A DNA stretch of 64,000 nt, from the NCBI RefSeq assembly GCF_024623325.1, contig NZ_JANJZD010000011.1:1-64000 (forward strand), read 5' to 3'. This DNA comes from Acetatifactor muris (GTDB lineage: Bacteria > Bacillota > Clostridia > Lachnospirales > Lachnospiraceae). Position numbers and translations under genes: made by a program. Numbering within the stretch: position 1 is the stretch's first letter; each line of letters opens with the position of its first letter. The notes beneath the pieces were generated by a model. The model was not told the DNA's origin and did not search any database. It saw only the letters and a list, made by a program, of their open reading frames with translations. Shown piece after piece: positions 41,898 through 50,639 of this stretch.

Positions 41898-43043
41898 TTA
41901 TAATTGTTCAAGACAGGACCGGATTTCGGCACATACAGCGCGGTCGTTTTCAAAAATCTTTGCAAACAGGCACTTCAGCGTTTCCTGTGTCTCCTTTTGT
42001 AAGATCAAATCTGCGGACTGCCGGGTGACGGCATATCCGGTCTCAGGCCCCACTCCCAGCGCCCCCCATATCTTCCATCCGATACCATGTGTTTCATCAT
42101 TTCCACACGAGATGTACCGTGCAGATAAAATATCTCTCAGCCGACTGTGAATTTCTTTATCTGTGAAAATATCACATAACAGATTTTCGGCTCCGCAGAA
42201 GCTTTCCGCCGCATGCCATCTTGCCTCAATCGGCACACCATTGATGCCGCACATCATGCCGGCAACATCCATGGCATTTTCCGGCGTCACATGGTCGAGC
42301 ACATCCATAATCACACTTTCAAGCGCCGTATGTTCCTCATAGGACAGGGCAGATGCGATGCGTTCCAGGAGCTCTCTGCAGGACATGTCAGGTGCAGTGC
42401 TGCCGGTGATGACAATGGCGTCTCGCAGCATGGAATGCCAGTTATCAGGCAGGGCATGAAACTGTGAATCCAGGCCATATACAGTATCACCGTCATAGCC
42501 CACTGCAAGAATCCATTCCATTTCGTTTTCCAACCGAAGCAGCGTGGGGAAACCGGCATCCACAGAGCTTTTTATTGCGGAAAGCACCTCTTCCTGTGTA
42601 CTTGTGCAACCACAGCGCCGCCAGGAAAAACCTGCAAACCGTGCCAGTGCATCCACAAAGTCATCGTCCCAGCGCCAGCCGCTTCGAAATCCGGGCAGGG
42701 AATGGGGATTCACGGTGTCATCCCACGGATAATCGAAACCAAACGCCAGTGTCGATGCTGTCAAAAGACAGTGGTAGATGGACTCCTGGTGTCGTTCCAG
42801 CAAATGATCGCCGCAGGAGCTGCAATGGATGCAATAACGGCTGTTCGGCGCACACCAATACGGCGTTTCTTCCGTGTATCCGCGCACAATGACCAGCGCA
42901 GATGCAAGTGCCGCAGTGAAGCTGTCTGATTCTGCCCCCACCGGAAAAAGTACCTGATGTTCTAAAATTTTTTTCATATTACTGTGTCCATAACCTTTTC
43001 TCTCTCGCATTCGCGAAATGCGTTCCACAATCAGAGAATGCAT
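41898..43043 (-). CDS. unknown 381-residue protein, possibly papain-fold (BtrH/C39-like)
   Basis: Start at 43043 with AAAGGAAGC upstream. The protein is rich in Trp, Cys and His, with a Cys cluster YCIHCSSCGDH (about 70) that could bind a metal. It also has FPTLLRLENEMEWILAVGYD and GDTVYGLDSQ near 190, which recalls the strand pair around the catalytic His and Asp in C39/BtrH-like cysteine peptidase folds, although the usual His is Trp here. The C-terminal 170 residues are helical. There is no signal peptide or membrane helix. I cannot assign a function. It is flanked by a decayed methyltransferase and an orphan promoter. Confidence 0.55.
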   Translation of the reverse strand: MHSLIVERISRMRERKGYGHSNMKKILEHQVLFPVGAESDSFTAALASALVIVRGYTEETPYWCAPNSRYCIHCSSCGDHLLERHQESIYHCLLTASTLAFGFDYPWDDTVNPHSLPGFRSGWRWDDDFVDALARFAGFSWRRCGCTSTQEEVLSAIKSSVDAGFPTLLRLENEMEWILAVGYDGDTVYGLDSQFHALPDNWHSMLRDAIVITGSTAPDMSCRELLERIASALSYEEHTALESVIMDVLDHVTPENAMDVAGMMCGINGVPIEARWHAAESFCGAENLLCDIFTDKEIHSRLRDILSARYISCGNDETHGIGWKIWGALGVGPETGYAVTRQSADLILQKETQETLKCLFAKIFENDRAVCAEIRSCLEQL

Positions 43044-43045
43044 AA

Positions 43046-43512
43046 ATGCTTCCTTTCTTTAGTTTTATATTGCGATTCCCGCTGTTTTATTGGCAAATAA
43101 TGTATGCCTGTGAAACAACTGGAAAATACCGCCGGAAAACGGTTCTGGACATGGGATTTGGGACCGGGACACTGACCTCCAGGCTATATCAGCAGGGCTG
43201 TCATATATGGGGACAGGACTTTTCACAGAAAATGGTGGAGGTGGCCAGAGAGAAGATGCCGTCATTGCAACCTATTCTCTGCATCATGTGACAGACGAAC
43301 AGAAAATCCGTCTGCTCCGTGAACTTCTGTCCCTTCTGAATCCGGGAGGAAGGATTTATATCGGCGATGTGGCCTTTGAGACCCGATCACAGCTGGAAAT
43401 CTGCAGAGTCCAGGCCGGGGACGAATGGGATGACGAGGAAATCTATTGCGTGAGCGATGAGTTGAAACCGCACTTTCCCAATTTAAGCTTTACGCGTTCT
43501 GAAATCCTGTAA
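43046..43512 (+). pseudogene. decayed class I SAM-dependent methyltransferase
   Basis: The first frame carries motif I, KTVLDMGFGTGTLTSRLYQQ, followed by GQDFSQKMVEVAREKMP. The second frame (to 43512) continues with DAVIATYSLHHVTDEQKIRL, LLNPGGRIYIGDVAF and AGDEWDDEEIYCVSDELK. About 25-30 residues between the two parts, covering motif II, are deleted and the frame is shifted. The C-terminal end is also short. The order and content match one methyltransferase, so this is a disrupted gene. Confidence 0.8.
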
Positions 43513-43554
43513 AAGAATTTTAGCCGGGAGTGACATCCATGAGGAAACAGGACT

Positions 43555-44961
43555 TTAGCCCGCCATATGGCGGGTTAATTTTTTCCCGGCGGCAGGAATG
43601 GCAGCGCCTTCCTGTTGCTTCAGCTGCTTCTGCAATTTCCTGTACACATGGAGAAAGGCCGGAATCAGAAACGCATCGGCGAAAATCCATGCGATGGGGC
43701 TGCCCAGACAGGCCGCCCGGAAGCCGAATATCGGCACCAGCACAAAGCCCACCAGCCCTCTGGCCAGCATCTCAAACACACCTGCCAGAATGGCAAATCT
43801 GGGGAAGCCGATCCCCTGTATCATAAACCGGATGATATTCACCAGTGCCAGCGCAAAATAAAACAGGGTATTTATCACCAGATACATTCTCACATCTCCG
43901 ATTATCTGCAAAGCTCCTTCGCTGACAAAAAGGCTCGCCAGGGATTCTCCCCAGAAAAATGCGCCAAAAAAGGCAATCACCGAATACCCGGCCCCCAGCA
44001 GGATACAGGAGCGCATTCCCAGCCAGATTCTCTCCAGCCTGCCGGCCCCCACATTCTGTCCGCCGTACGTGGCCATGGTGGCCCCCATGGCATCAAAAGG
44101 GCAGGCCAGAAATCCACCGATTTTTCCGGCGGCAGTCACCGCCGCAACTGCGTTGGAGCCCAGCGTATTCACCGCAGACTGCAGAATTACGCTTCCGATG
44201 GCTGTAATGGAATACTGCAGTCCCATGGGAATTCCCATATTACACAGACTTGCCATCATATGCCCGTTTACCTTCCACTCTTCCCCGGTAATATGCAGAA
44301 TTTCGAATTTCCTGATGATATACAGCAGGCAGAGCACACCGGACACCGCCTGAGAAATCACCGTGGCCCAGGCCGCACCTGCCACGCCGGACTGAAATCC
44401 CACGATGAAGAGCAAATCCAGCCCTACATTGAGCACCGAAGAGCACACCAGGAAGATAACCGGCGTTCTGCTGTCCCCCAGCGCCCGGATAATCCCCGAT
44501 AAAATATTGTACAGAAATACCACCGGAATACCGGCGAAAATCACCACAATATACCCATGGGAATTGTCGATGATATTCTCCGGCGTCCGCATTGCTGTCA
44601 GTATCTGACGGCAAAAAGTCACTGTGGCCGCCGTCATCACCGCCGCGAAAGCAATGGAGAGCCACATGGCATTTGCCACATACTTTCTCATTCCCGCATA
44701 ATCTCCGGCACCGAATTTATGAGATACCGGAATGGAAAATCCGGTGCAGATTCCCATGCAGAATCCAATCACCAGAAAATTAACGGAGCCTGTGGCGCCC
44801 ACAGCCGCCAGCGTATCCACGCCCAGGTACCGCCCTACAATCAGTGTGTCCACCAGACTGTAAAACTGCTGAAACAGAAATCCAAAAAGCAAAGGAACGG
44901 AAAAGCCCAGAATCAGCTTCATGGGCTGTCCGTTCGTCATATCCTTTGTCATAAGAGCCAC
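43555..44961 (-). CDS. MATE-family multidrug efflux transporter
   Basis: 468 residues from a GTG at 44961 (AAAGGA upstream; ATG at 44952 is possible). Twelve helices in two homologous halves; the N-terminal half has GFLFQQFYSLVDTLIVGRYL and the mid-region AVTAAGKIGGFLACPFDAMGAT. It exports cationic drugs or metabolites using an ion gradient. It is transcribed from the promoter at 44994-45022. Its last codons lie within a hairpin that also serves the opposite strand as terminator. Confidence 0.92.
   Translation of the reverse strand: MALMTKDMTNGQPMKLILGFSVPLLFGFLFQQFYSLVDTLIVGRYLGVDTLAAVGATGSVNFLVIGFCMGICTGFSIPVSHKFGAGDYAGMRKYVANAMWLSIAFAAVMTAATVTFCRQILTAMRTPENIIDNSHGYIVVIFAGIPVVFLYNILSGIIRALGDSRTPVIFLVCSSVLNVGLDLLFIVGFQSGVAGAAWATVISQAVSGVLCLLYIIRKFEILHITGEEWKVNGHMMASLCNMGIPMGLQYSITAIGSVILQSAVNTLGSNAVAAVTAAGKIGGFLACPFDAMGATMATYGGQNVGAGRLERIWLGMRSCILLGAGYSVIAFFGAFFWGESLASLFVSEGALQIIGDVRMYLVINTLFYFALALVNIIRFMIQGIGFPRFAILAGVFEMLARGLVGFVLVPIFGFRAACLGSPIAWIFADAFLIPAFLHVYRKLQKQLKQQEGAAIPAAGKKLTRHMAG
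43557..43584 (+). terminator. terminator after the methyltransferase remnant
   Basis: CCCGCC (43559-43564) and GGCGGG (43569-43574) around ATAT, followed by TTAATTTTTT. It overlaps the last codons of the convergent MATE gene. Confidence 0.8.
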
Positions 44962-44993
44962 GCTTCTTTCCTTTTTCTTAATACCAAGCGCTT

Positions 44994-45022
44994 ATTATAG
45001 TCTCGAAAGATGCAGGCGTCAA
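44994..45022 (-). promoter_or_regulatory. promoter of the MATE transporter
   Basis: Minus strand: TTGACG (45022-45017), 17 bases, consensus TATAAT (44999-44994), 33 bases before the start codon. AAGCGCTT just downstream of the -10 is a perfect palindrome and could be an operator. Confidence 0.75.
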
Positions 45023-45049
45023 GGGCAAAATCAAATATTTATACCGGTC

Positions 45050-45225
45050 TCACATCAGAATCTCTTCAATTTGTGCCCGCTCTCCGTCATTGAATTCCAG
45101 ATTCTCAATCGTCTTCACATTGTCCAGTATCTGAGAGGCCCTGGAGGCGCCGATTAAGACACTGGTAATATCCCCGTTCCGGTTATCTATCCATCTCCGC
45201 AATGCGTCCTGTTGACTTATGTTCT
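45050..45225 (-). pseudogene. C-terminal stump of an aldo/keto reductase
   Basis: Reading leftward, the frame gives QQDALRRWIDNRNGDITSVL, then IGASRASQILDNVKTIENLE, then FNDGERAQIEEILM and a stop at 45050. TSVLIGASR-x-x-Q-I-x-DNV is the C-terminal NADPH-binding segment of YghZ-like aldo/keto reductases. The upstream part is replaced by the end of the PfkB kinase gene, which overlaps it in another frame. A deletion has joined the two 3' ends. Confidence 0.75.
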
Positions 45226-46205
45226 CTGATGATTCCCTCTATCTCATTCAAATCAGTATAAAGCAGATCTCCGGGAACTGTATTTTTCAGAGCGCTGACC
45301 GCATTCCCGTACTCCAGGGCACGCTGATACTCTCCCTCCCAGGACAGCAGTCCGTAAAGCACACCGGATATATAGGCATCTCCGCTTCCGATACGATCCA
45401 CTACCTCGATATCTTTATAGGGCGCCTCCTCATAGAACACATCCTCTTTGGCACTGTAAATCACAGAGCCAAAAGAATGACGCTTCGGGCTGTGTACCAC
45501 CCGCTGGGTGGAAGCCACAATGGAAATGGGATATTCCTGCGTAAAGCTCTTCATGATGGTTCTGACATCCCCCTCTTTCAGGAAGGTCAGTCTGGCTGTA
45601 TCCTCAGAGCAGAAAAAAATATCCACATAGGGCAGAATTGATTCGATACATGCCTTCGCCTCGGCTCCGGTCCACAGGTTCCCGCGGAAATTCACGTCAA
45701 AGGAAATGATGGTCCCCTGGTCCTTAAAGCGTCTGATCATCTCCACAGCCGTCTCTCTCACCTGGGGACTCAGCGCCAGTGTGATTCCGCTGGTGTGGAA
45801 ACAGCGGGCCGCGGTATACAGACTGTCGTCATAATCATCCACGGAAATCTTGTTCACGGAAGTGTAATTCCTGTCATAGACAATCCGTGGTTTTCTGGGA
45901 TATGCGCCGTTTTCATAGTAGTACACTCCCAGCCTGGCATCCCTGTCTTCATCATAGACCAGGTAATCATCGCTGACACCGCAGAGACGGACTCTGTTTT
46001 TGATATACATCCCCAGATCGTTGGCGGGAAGCTTGGAAATAATCCCGCAGCGCAGCCCCAGCATGGCAGCGCCGGTGGCGGAATTCAGCTCCGCCCCTCC
46101 GGCCTGTTTGCTGAAGCTGTCCCCTCTGGTAATGCGCTCATTGTCCGGCGGCGACAGCCGCAGCATGATTTCTCCCATGGAAAGCAAATCAAAGTCTCTC
46201 TTCAT
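45183..46205 (-). CDS. kdgK: PfkB-family sugar kinase, probably 2-keto-3-deoxygluconate kinase
   Basis: 340 residues. LLSMGEIMLRLSPPDNERI and GGAELNSATGAAMLGL are the N-terminal substrate segment of KdgK-type kinases. The second PfkB signature, DRIGSGDAYISGVLYGLL (about 285), contains the catalytic Asp. It phosphorylates 2-keto-3-deoxygluconate in uronate degradation; closely related ribokinases are an alternative. The last 12 or so residues (STGRIAEMDR) run into sequence belonging to an aldo/keto reductase in another frame, so its native C-terminus has been replaced. It diverges from the EPSP synthase fusion gene; a TATAAT at 46254-46249 is its likely -10. Confidence 0.82.
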   Translation of the reverse strand: MKRDFDLLSMGEIMLRLSPPDNERITRGDSFSKQAGGAELNSATGAAMLGLRCGIISKLPANDLGMYIKNRVRLCGVSDDYLVYDEDRDARLGVYYYENGAYPRKPRIVYDRNYTSVNKISVDDYDDSLYTAARCFHTSGITLALSPQVRETAVEMIRRFKDQGTIISFDVNFRGNLWTGAEAKACIESILPYVDIFFCSEDTARLTFLKEGDVRTIMKSFTQEYPISIVASTQRVVHSPKRHSFGSVIYSAKEDVFYEEAPYKDIEVVDRIGSGDAYISGVLYGLLSWEGEYQRALEYGNAVSALKNTVPGDLLYTDLNEIEGIIREHKSTGRIAEMDR

Positions 46206-46271
46206 CCTCGCACCTCTCTTTTCCCTTCATCACCGAAAATACAAGGTCATTATACAATAAACCAAAAGAGA

Positions 46272-46301
46272 TTGACAGGCTTTCCGGTTAATTTGTATAA
46301 T
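46272..46301 (+). promoter_or_regulatory. promoter of the membrane-EPSP synthase gene
   Basis: Consensus TTGACA (46272-46277), 18 bases, consensus TATAAT (46296-46301), then AAAGGAG and the ATG at 46331. The -35 hexamer, read on the other strand, could also serve the divergent kdgK promoter. Confidence 0.85.
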
Positions 46302-46330
46302 GTTTTTGTTCATGAAAGGAGTTTCGAGCT

Positions 46331-48334
46331 ATGTCTGATATGGAAACCTTAAAAGCAAATCTGATTTCCCTGGCCGGGAAATTAAAATATGAGTACAGGG
46401 CGGCCACCATCCTTTTCATTCTCGCCATGCTGCTTCTCGCCGCCCTGCTTGTGCTTGTAAAGCCAGGAAAGAGAACGAAATACCGTTTTGTCAGGCTCTC
46501 TCTGGGCAATCTGCTGATTCATCTCATGGATGGGTTTGTCACATTTGTAAACACACCGACTCTGGACATGGAGGGCAATATCCTGGTCCGCAGATTCGGT
46601 TTCGGGTGGGAAGCTCTGTTTACGGCAAATCTCATCAGCTTTCTCCTCATCGTGCTGATGGCCTGGTATTTCAACCGATATGAATACGAGCGAATTCCAT
46701 CCCGCAGTCCCTTTGACTATTACATGAAATTATTTTATGGAGAAAACTATAAGCGAAGCTGGTTCTGGTACAAATTCTCCAGAAACTTCCGCCCCAAACT
46801 GGCCATGCTCAGCTGCGGAATTTACTGGGGCCTCACCGCGGGCGCGCCGGTGTTCGTCCTCGGATGGCTGAGGCACATGCTCCGGATACAGCGGCCCTCC
46901 TGGTGGCACGACACATGGATTTCCTGTTTCCTCGGTATCACAGTTGCCTATCTGAGTATCCTGAAATGGGTATGGACGGGATATCGTCTGTCCATAAATG
47001 TTCCTGACAATGCCTATTCTGTTCCATATATATATCCTTCCATCCAGTCCGGGCCGGTCCCCTCAGCCGGTCCGCTTACAGTGAGCGTTCCCGGTTCCAA
47101 AAGCATCACCAACCGCGCGCTTCTGCTGGCCACCCTGGCCGAAGGAACTTCCTGTCTGCGCGGCGCTCTCTTCTCCGATGATTCCAGGCATTTTCTCCAG
47201 TGTATCCGGGATTTGGGATTTGAAGCGGAAGCAGATGAAGACAACTGTCGTATTGTTGTCAAAGGGCTGGGCGGAAGGATTCCCCGCCAGGAAGCAAAAC
47301 AGTACGTGGGCAGCGCCGGAACCGCAGCCCGGTTTCTCACCGCCTGTCTCGGCCTTTCTCACGGCGTCTATCATATGGATGCCTCGGAACAGATGCGCAG
47401 ACGTCCCATGGCCCCCCTGCTGGACGCCCTGGAGGAACTGGGGTGTGAGATTATTTATGAAGCCGGAAGCGCCCGGGGGCATTTCCCTTTCACACTCCGG
47501 GCCCACGGCTTCCGGAGAGACAGGATTTCTGTCAACATCGACAGCAGCAGTCAGTTTCTGAGCGCACTGCTCATTGTCTCCTGTCTGTGCGATAGGGACT
47601 TCACAATTCAAATCGAGGGCACCCACGGCATGGCCTACATCGAAATGACCCGGAGAATGATGGAGCAATTCCACGTCCGCGCACAGGAGACAACAGAGCG
47701 TACTTTTCTGACCAAAGCCGGCCAGCATTACAGGGCAATGGATTACCAAATCGAGCCGGATGTGTCCGCTGCCTGTTACTTTTATGCCATGAGTCCGCTG
47801 CTGAATCTCCCCGTTCTGGTAAATCATGTCCATTTTGATTCCCTTCAGGGAGATGTGGCATTTATTGAAATACTGATAAAAATGGGCTGCTCCGCAGAAG
47901 ATACCCCTCAGGGAATTCTGGTGACACCGCCTGCGGACGGTGTCTTCCACGGCGTTGTCGAAGACATGTCCGCCTGCTCCGACCAGGCCATTACCCTGGC
48001 GGCCATTGCTCCCTTCGCAGACAGTCCCACCACCATCACAGGAATCGGGCATATCCGCTTTCAGGAAAGCGACCGCATCCGGGCAATTGTCACAGAACTG
48101 ACCAAAATGGGAATCTCCTGCAGGAGAACCGATGACAGCATTACCATTTACCCGGGCATGCCCCGGGCCTCCAGAGTGGAGACCTATGACGACCACCGCA
48201 TGGCAATGGGCTTTTCCCTGGTCGGGCTGAGAAGTCCCGGAATCGTCATTGACAATCCCGGCTGCTGCCGCAAGACTTTCGAGAATTATTTTGAAGTTCT
48301 GGATAAAGTAGTCGCGCAGTTTCTCCATGGATGA
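46331..48334 (+). CDS. EPSP synthase fused to an N-terminal membrane domain
   Basis: 667 residues. Residues 1-235 hold about four membrane helices (near 22-42, 92-112, 156-180 and 196-216) with a polar loop NRYEYERIPSRSPFDYYMKL between them. I do not recognise this domain. From about 245 on the protein is a full 3-phosphoshikimate 1-carboxyvinyltransferase: PGSKSITNRALLLATLAEG, GSAGTAARFLTACLGL, SSSQFLSALLIVSCL, IEPDVSAACYFYAM, LQGDVAFIEIL (catalytic Asp), RFQESDRIRAIV (catalytic Glu) and YDDHRMAMGFSL. Ordinary AroA is about 430 residues and soluble. The frame is continuous, with no internal start or ribosome-binding site at the join. No other shikimate gene is nearby. It may be the cell's AroA tethered to the membrane, or an enolpyruvyl transferase acting on a membrane-linked substrate. 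Confidence 0.88.
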   Translation: MSDMETLKANLISLAGKLKYEYRAATILFILAMLLLAALLVLVKPGKRTKYRFVRLSLGNLLIHLMDGFVTFVNTPTLDMEGNILVRRFGFGWEALFTANLISFLLIVLMAWYFNRYEYERIPSRSPFDYYMKLFYGENYKRSWFWYKFSRNFRPKLAMLSCGIYWGLTAGAPVFVLGWLRHMLRIQRPSWWHDTWISCFLGITVAYLSILKWVWTGYRLSINVPDNAYSVPYIYPSIQSGPVPSAGPLTVSVPGSKSITNRALLLATLAEGTSCLRGALFSDDSRHFLQCIRDLGFEAEADEDNCRIVVKGLGGRIPRQEAKQYVGSAGTAARFLTACLGLSHGVYHMDASEQMRRRPMAPLLDALEELGCEIIYEAGSARGHFPFTLRAHGFRRDRISVNIDSSSQFLSALLIVSCLCDRDFTIQIEGTHGMAYIEMTRRMMEQFHVRAQETTERTFLTKAGQHYRAMDYQIEPDVSAACYFYAMSPLLNLPVLVNHVHFDSLQGDVAFIEILIKMGCSAEDTPQGILVTPPADGVFHGVVEDMSACSDQAITLAAIAPFADSPTTITGIGHIRFQESDRIRAIVTELTKMGISCRRTDDSITIYPGMPRASRVETYDDHRMAMGFSLVGLRSPGIVIDNPGCCRKTFENYFEVLDKVVAQFLHG

Positions 48335-48348
48335 AAGTCTCAAAAATA

Positions 48349-48406
48349 AATCCCCCTCTTCCATGCCGTGGCCATATCGCCACCCATGAAAGAGAGGGAT
48401 CTTTTT
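48349..48406. terminator. bidirectional terminator
   Basis: ATCCCCCTCTTCCATG (48350-48365) pairs with CATGAAAGAGAGGGAT (48385-48400), with two mismatches and an inner GTGGC/GCCAC stem. A T-run follows on the plus strand and AAAAATAAA on the other side gives T's on the minus strand. It serves both the EPSP synthase gene and the convergent GH42 gene. Confidence 0.88.
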
Positions 48407-48422
48407 ATATCAGCAGCCTGCC

Positions 48423-50453
48423 TCAGGCTGTCTTCACCACTGCCGCACCGTACCTCTGCAGGGTCAGCGTACCCTGCACCTCAGTGTCTGTCACCAGATC
48501 CTTCCCCTTTACATCGGAGACCGTCTGTTCCTCCCCGGTACAGTTGAGATAGAATTCATAGCGTCCTTCTTCCCCGCTTCTCACATGATATTCCACACCC
48601 CCGGGCAGCTTTCTCACAGGGATTCCCCCATCCGCCAGCATTTTCTCAAAAAGCGGCAGCATCTGCTCCCCGGCGGTTCTGGCTGCCACATAGTAGGCGT
48701 TGCCCCTGCCGTGATTTTTACAGGTTACAGCAGCGCTTCCCCCATAGAAGTCATCTGTATAGCGCCCCAGTATCTGCGCATCCTGTACCTGAAGAATCTC
48801 CGCATACTCCTTCACTTCCCACTTTGTTCCGTCCGTCATCTGGATTCCGTTTCTGTCTGAAGGATACAGAGAGTCAATCTCCTCGCTGATGATGCCGAAC
48901 AAATCCTTCAGGCCGTCCCCCGGAAATCCGCCCAGATAGCAGAGCTGATCGGCATTCACATACCCTGTGAAATAAGTGGCCAGCAGCTGTCCGCCTCTCT
49001 CCACAAAAGCTTTCAGATTCCCGGCAGTCCCCGGCTGCAGCAGATACAGCATGGGTGCCACCACCACATCATAGGCACTCAGGTCCTCATCGGATCCCAC
49101 TACATCCATATCCACGCCGAGGCGGAAAAAGGACTTCCAGATATCAATACAGGTCTCCTCGTACTTTTTAGTGGCCTGAGCCAGTGCTTTTACATCCTCG
49201 ATTGCCCAGCGGTTATCCCAGTCGAACAAAAGTGCGGCCCTGGGCTGAACCAGCGTCCCGGCCACAGGAGCAATCTTTTTCAGCAGTTCTCCCACCTGAG
49301 CCACTTCCCGGAACACTCTGGTATCATCGGTGCCAATATGATCTACCACCGCACCGTGGAACTGCTCAAAGGAACCGCGTCCTTTTCTCCACTGAAAATA
49401 CTGCACGGTATCAGACCCGCCGGCCACAGCCTGCAGGCAGGCAAGTCTGTGTACCCCAGGTCTCTTCACTTTATTTACAGGCTGCCAGTTTACCAGCCCC
49501 GGCGCACTCTCCATCATCATGAACGGGGTCCCCCGTTTCAGAGAACGCATCACCGCATGCTGAAAAGCCGTCTCACACATGGTCTCCGCAAACGTTTCCC
49601 AGTCGTTGTGGAACAGCGGATAGTTGTCCCAGGAGACCACGTCCAGTTCCGGAGCCATCTTACGATAATCCAGCCCCCCGAACAGACGCATGAAATTCGC
49701 TGTCACCGGAACATCCGGCGTCACACTCCGCAGTACGCTGATTTCATGCTTCATGAAGTCATTGGTATTCCAGGTGGTAAAGCGCTTCCACTCCAGATTC
49801 AGCCCCATGACACTGTTCTCACCGCTTGCAAAGGGCGGCTCAATCTGGTCAAAGCGGTTGTAACGATGACTCCAGAAAGCAGTCCACCACGCGGCATTCA
49901 GTTTGTCGATGTCATGGTCGTATTTTTCGGCCAGATACTCCTGAAATCGCTGTATACACAGGGGACAGAAACACTCCCCGCCGAATTCGTTGGAAATGTG
50001 ATACATAATCACACCGGGATGAGAGCCCAGCCGCTCTGCCAGCTTCCGGTCAATCACTGTCACTTTTTCCCGGTATTTGGGAGAAGTCATACAATGGTTA
50101 TGCCTGCCTCCGTGATGCTCACGCATCCCCTGCCTGTTCACACGCATGGCCTCCGGATATGCTTCATCCAGCCAGGCCGGCCGTGCCCCGGATGGTGTGG
50201 CCAAAACGGTATAAATACCATTTTGATACAATCTGTCTACAATTTCCTCCAGCCATTCAAAATGGAATTCTCCCTCTCTGGGTTCCAGAACAGACCACGA
50301 GAATACCCCCAGTGTGGCACTGTTCATGCCTGCCTTCTTCATCAGGCGCACGTCCTCCTCCAGAATGTCCGGCCTGTCCAGCCATTGTTCCGGATTATAA
50401 TCACCGCCGTGAATCAAAGCACCTGTCTGCGGAAAAAGCATCTTTTTTTCCAT
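48423..50453 (-). CDS. beta-galactosidase, GH42
   Basis: 676 residues with GGAGA upstream. The barrel has IHGGDYNPEQWLDRPDILEE, GVFSWSVLEPREGEFHFEWL, the acid-base Glu in YHISNEFGGECFCP (about 155) and the nucleophile Glu in MMMESAPGLVNWQ (about 315). A trimerisation domain and small beta domain follow. The Cys near NEFGG (CFCPLC and CMTS) are the zinc ligands seen in some GH42. There is no signal peptide; it hydrolyses imported beta-galactosides. Its promoter, leader hairpin and an operator-like palindrome lie upstream. Confidence 0.93.
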   Translation of the reverse strand: MEKKMLFPQTGALIHGGDYNPEQWLDRPDILEEDVRLMKKAGMNSATLGVFSWSVLEPREGEFHFEWLEEIVDRLYQNGIYTVLATPSGARPAWLDEAYPEAMRVNRQGMREHHGGRHNHCMTSPKYREKVTVIDRKLAERLGSHPGVIMYHISNEFGGECFCPLCIQRFQEYLAEKYDHDIDKLNAAWWTAFWSHRYNRFDQIEPPFASGENSVMGLNLEWKRFTTWNTNDFMKHEISVLRSVTPDVPVTANFMRLFGGLDYRKMAPELDVVSWDNYPLFHNDWETFAETMCETAFQHAVMRSLKRGTPFMMMESAPGLVNWQPVNKVKRPGVHRLACLQAVAGGSDTVQYFQWRKGRGSFEQFHGAVVDHIGTDDTRVFREVAQVGELLKKIAPVAGTLVQPRAALLFDWDNRWAIEDVKALAQATKKYEETCIDIWKSFFRLGVDMDVVGSDEDLSAYDVVVAPMLYLLQPGTAGNLKAFVERGGQLLATYFTGYVNADQLCYLGGFPGDGLKDLFGIISEEIDSLYPSDRNGIQMTDGTKWEVKEYAEILQVQDAQILGRYTDDFYGGSAAVTCKNHGRGNAYYVAARTAGEQMLPLFEKMLADGGIPVRKLPGGVEYHVRSGEEGRYEFYLNCTGEEQTVSDVKGKDLVTDTEVQGTLTLQRYGAAVVKTA

Positions 50454-50491
50454 ATGTAAGTCTCCTTTATATATTCGTTGTCAGTCCCTCC

Positions 50492-50507
50492 CTGGAACGT
50501 GTTCTAG
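50492..50507 (-). promoter_or_regulatory. operator-like palindrome before the GH42 gene
   Basis: CTGGAACGTGTTCTAG is a near-perfect palindrome (CT-x-GAAC-xx-GTTC-x-AG) 38 bases upstream of the GH42 start and inside its transcript. It may bind a regulator; it resembles neither a CRE site nor a full LexA box. Confidence 0.4.
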
Positions 50508-50521
50508 GAGCGGCTGCTCAG

Positions 50522-50577
50522 ACAAAAGCAACGGTTCCGCGCCCTGCCTGCATTGTTGCGGCCAAAGCCGGACCGTT
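50522..50577 (-). terminator. possible attenuator in the GH42 leader
   Basis: On the minus strand AACGGTCCG (50577-50569) pairs with CGGAACCGTT (50539-50530, one bulge), followed by GCTTTTGT. It lies just after the promoter, so it could abort transcription before the gene. Confidence 0.45.
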
Positions 50578-50582
50578 ACCTC

Positions 50583-50611
50583 AGTATACTCGCTTCCGCC
50601 CGGGAAGTCAA
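50583..50611 (-). promoter_or_regulatory. promoter of the GH42 gene
   Basis: Minus strand: TTGACT (50611-50606), 17 bases, TATACT (50588-50583). This gives a leader of about 120 bases. Confidence 0.7.
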
Positions 50612-50639
50612 TACGGCGGAGACGTTACGAAATGCCTTT

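Noticed and set aside
47063..48364. 433-codon frame antisense to the EPSP synthase domain
   Set aside because: Shadow of a strongly conserved gene; Cys/His/Gly-rich without motifs.
50492..50507. LexA/SOS box
   Set aside because: GAAC and GTTC are separated by only two bases, unlike the four-base spacing of the Gram-positive SOS box.
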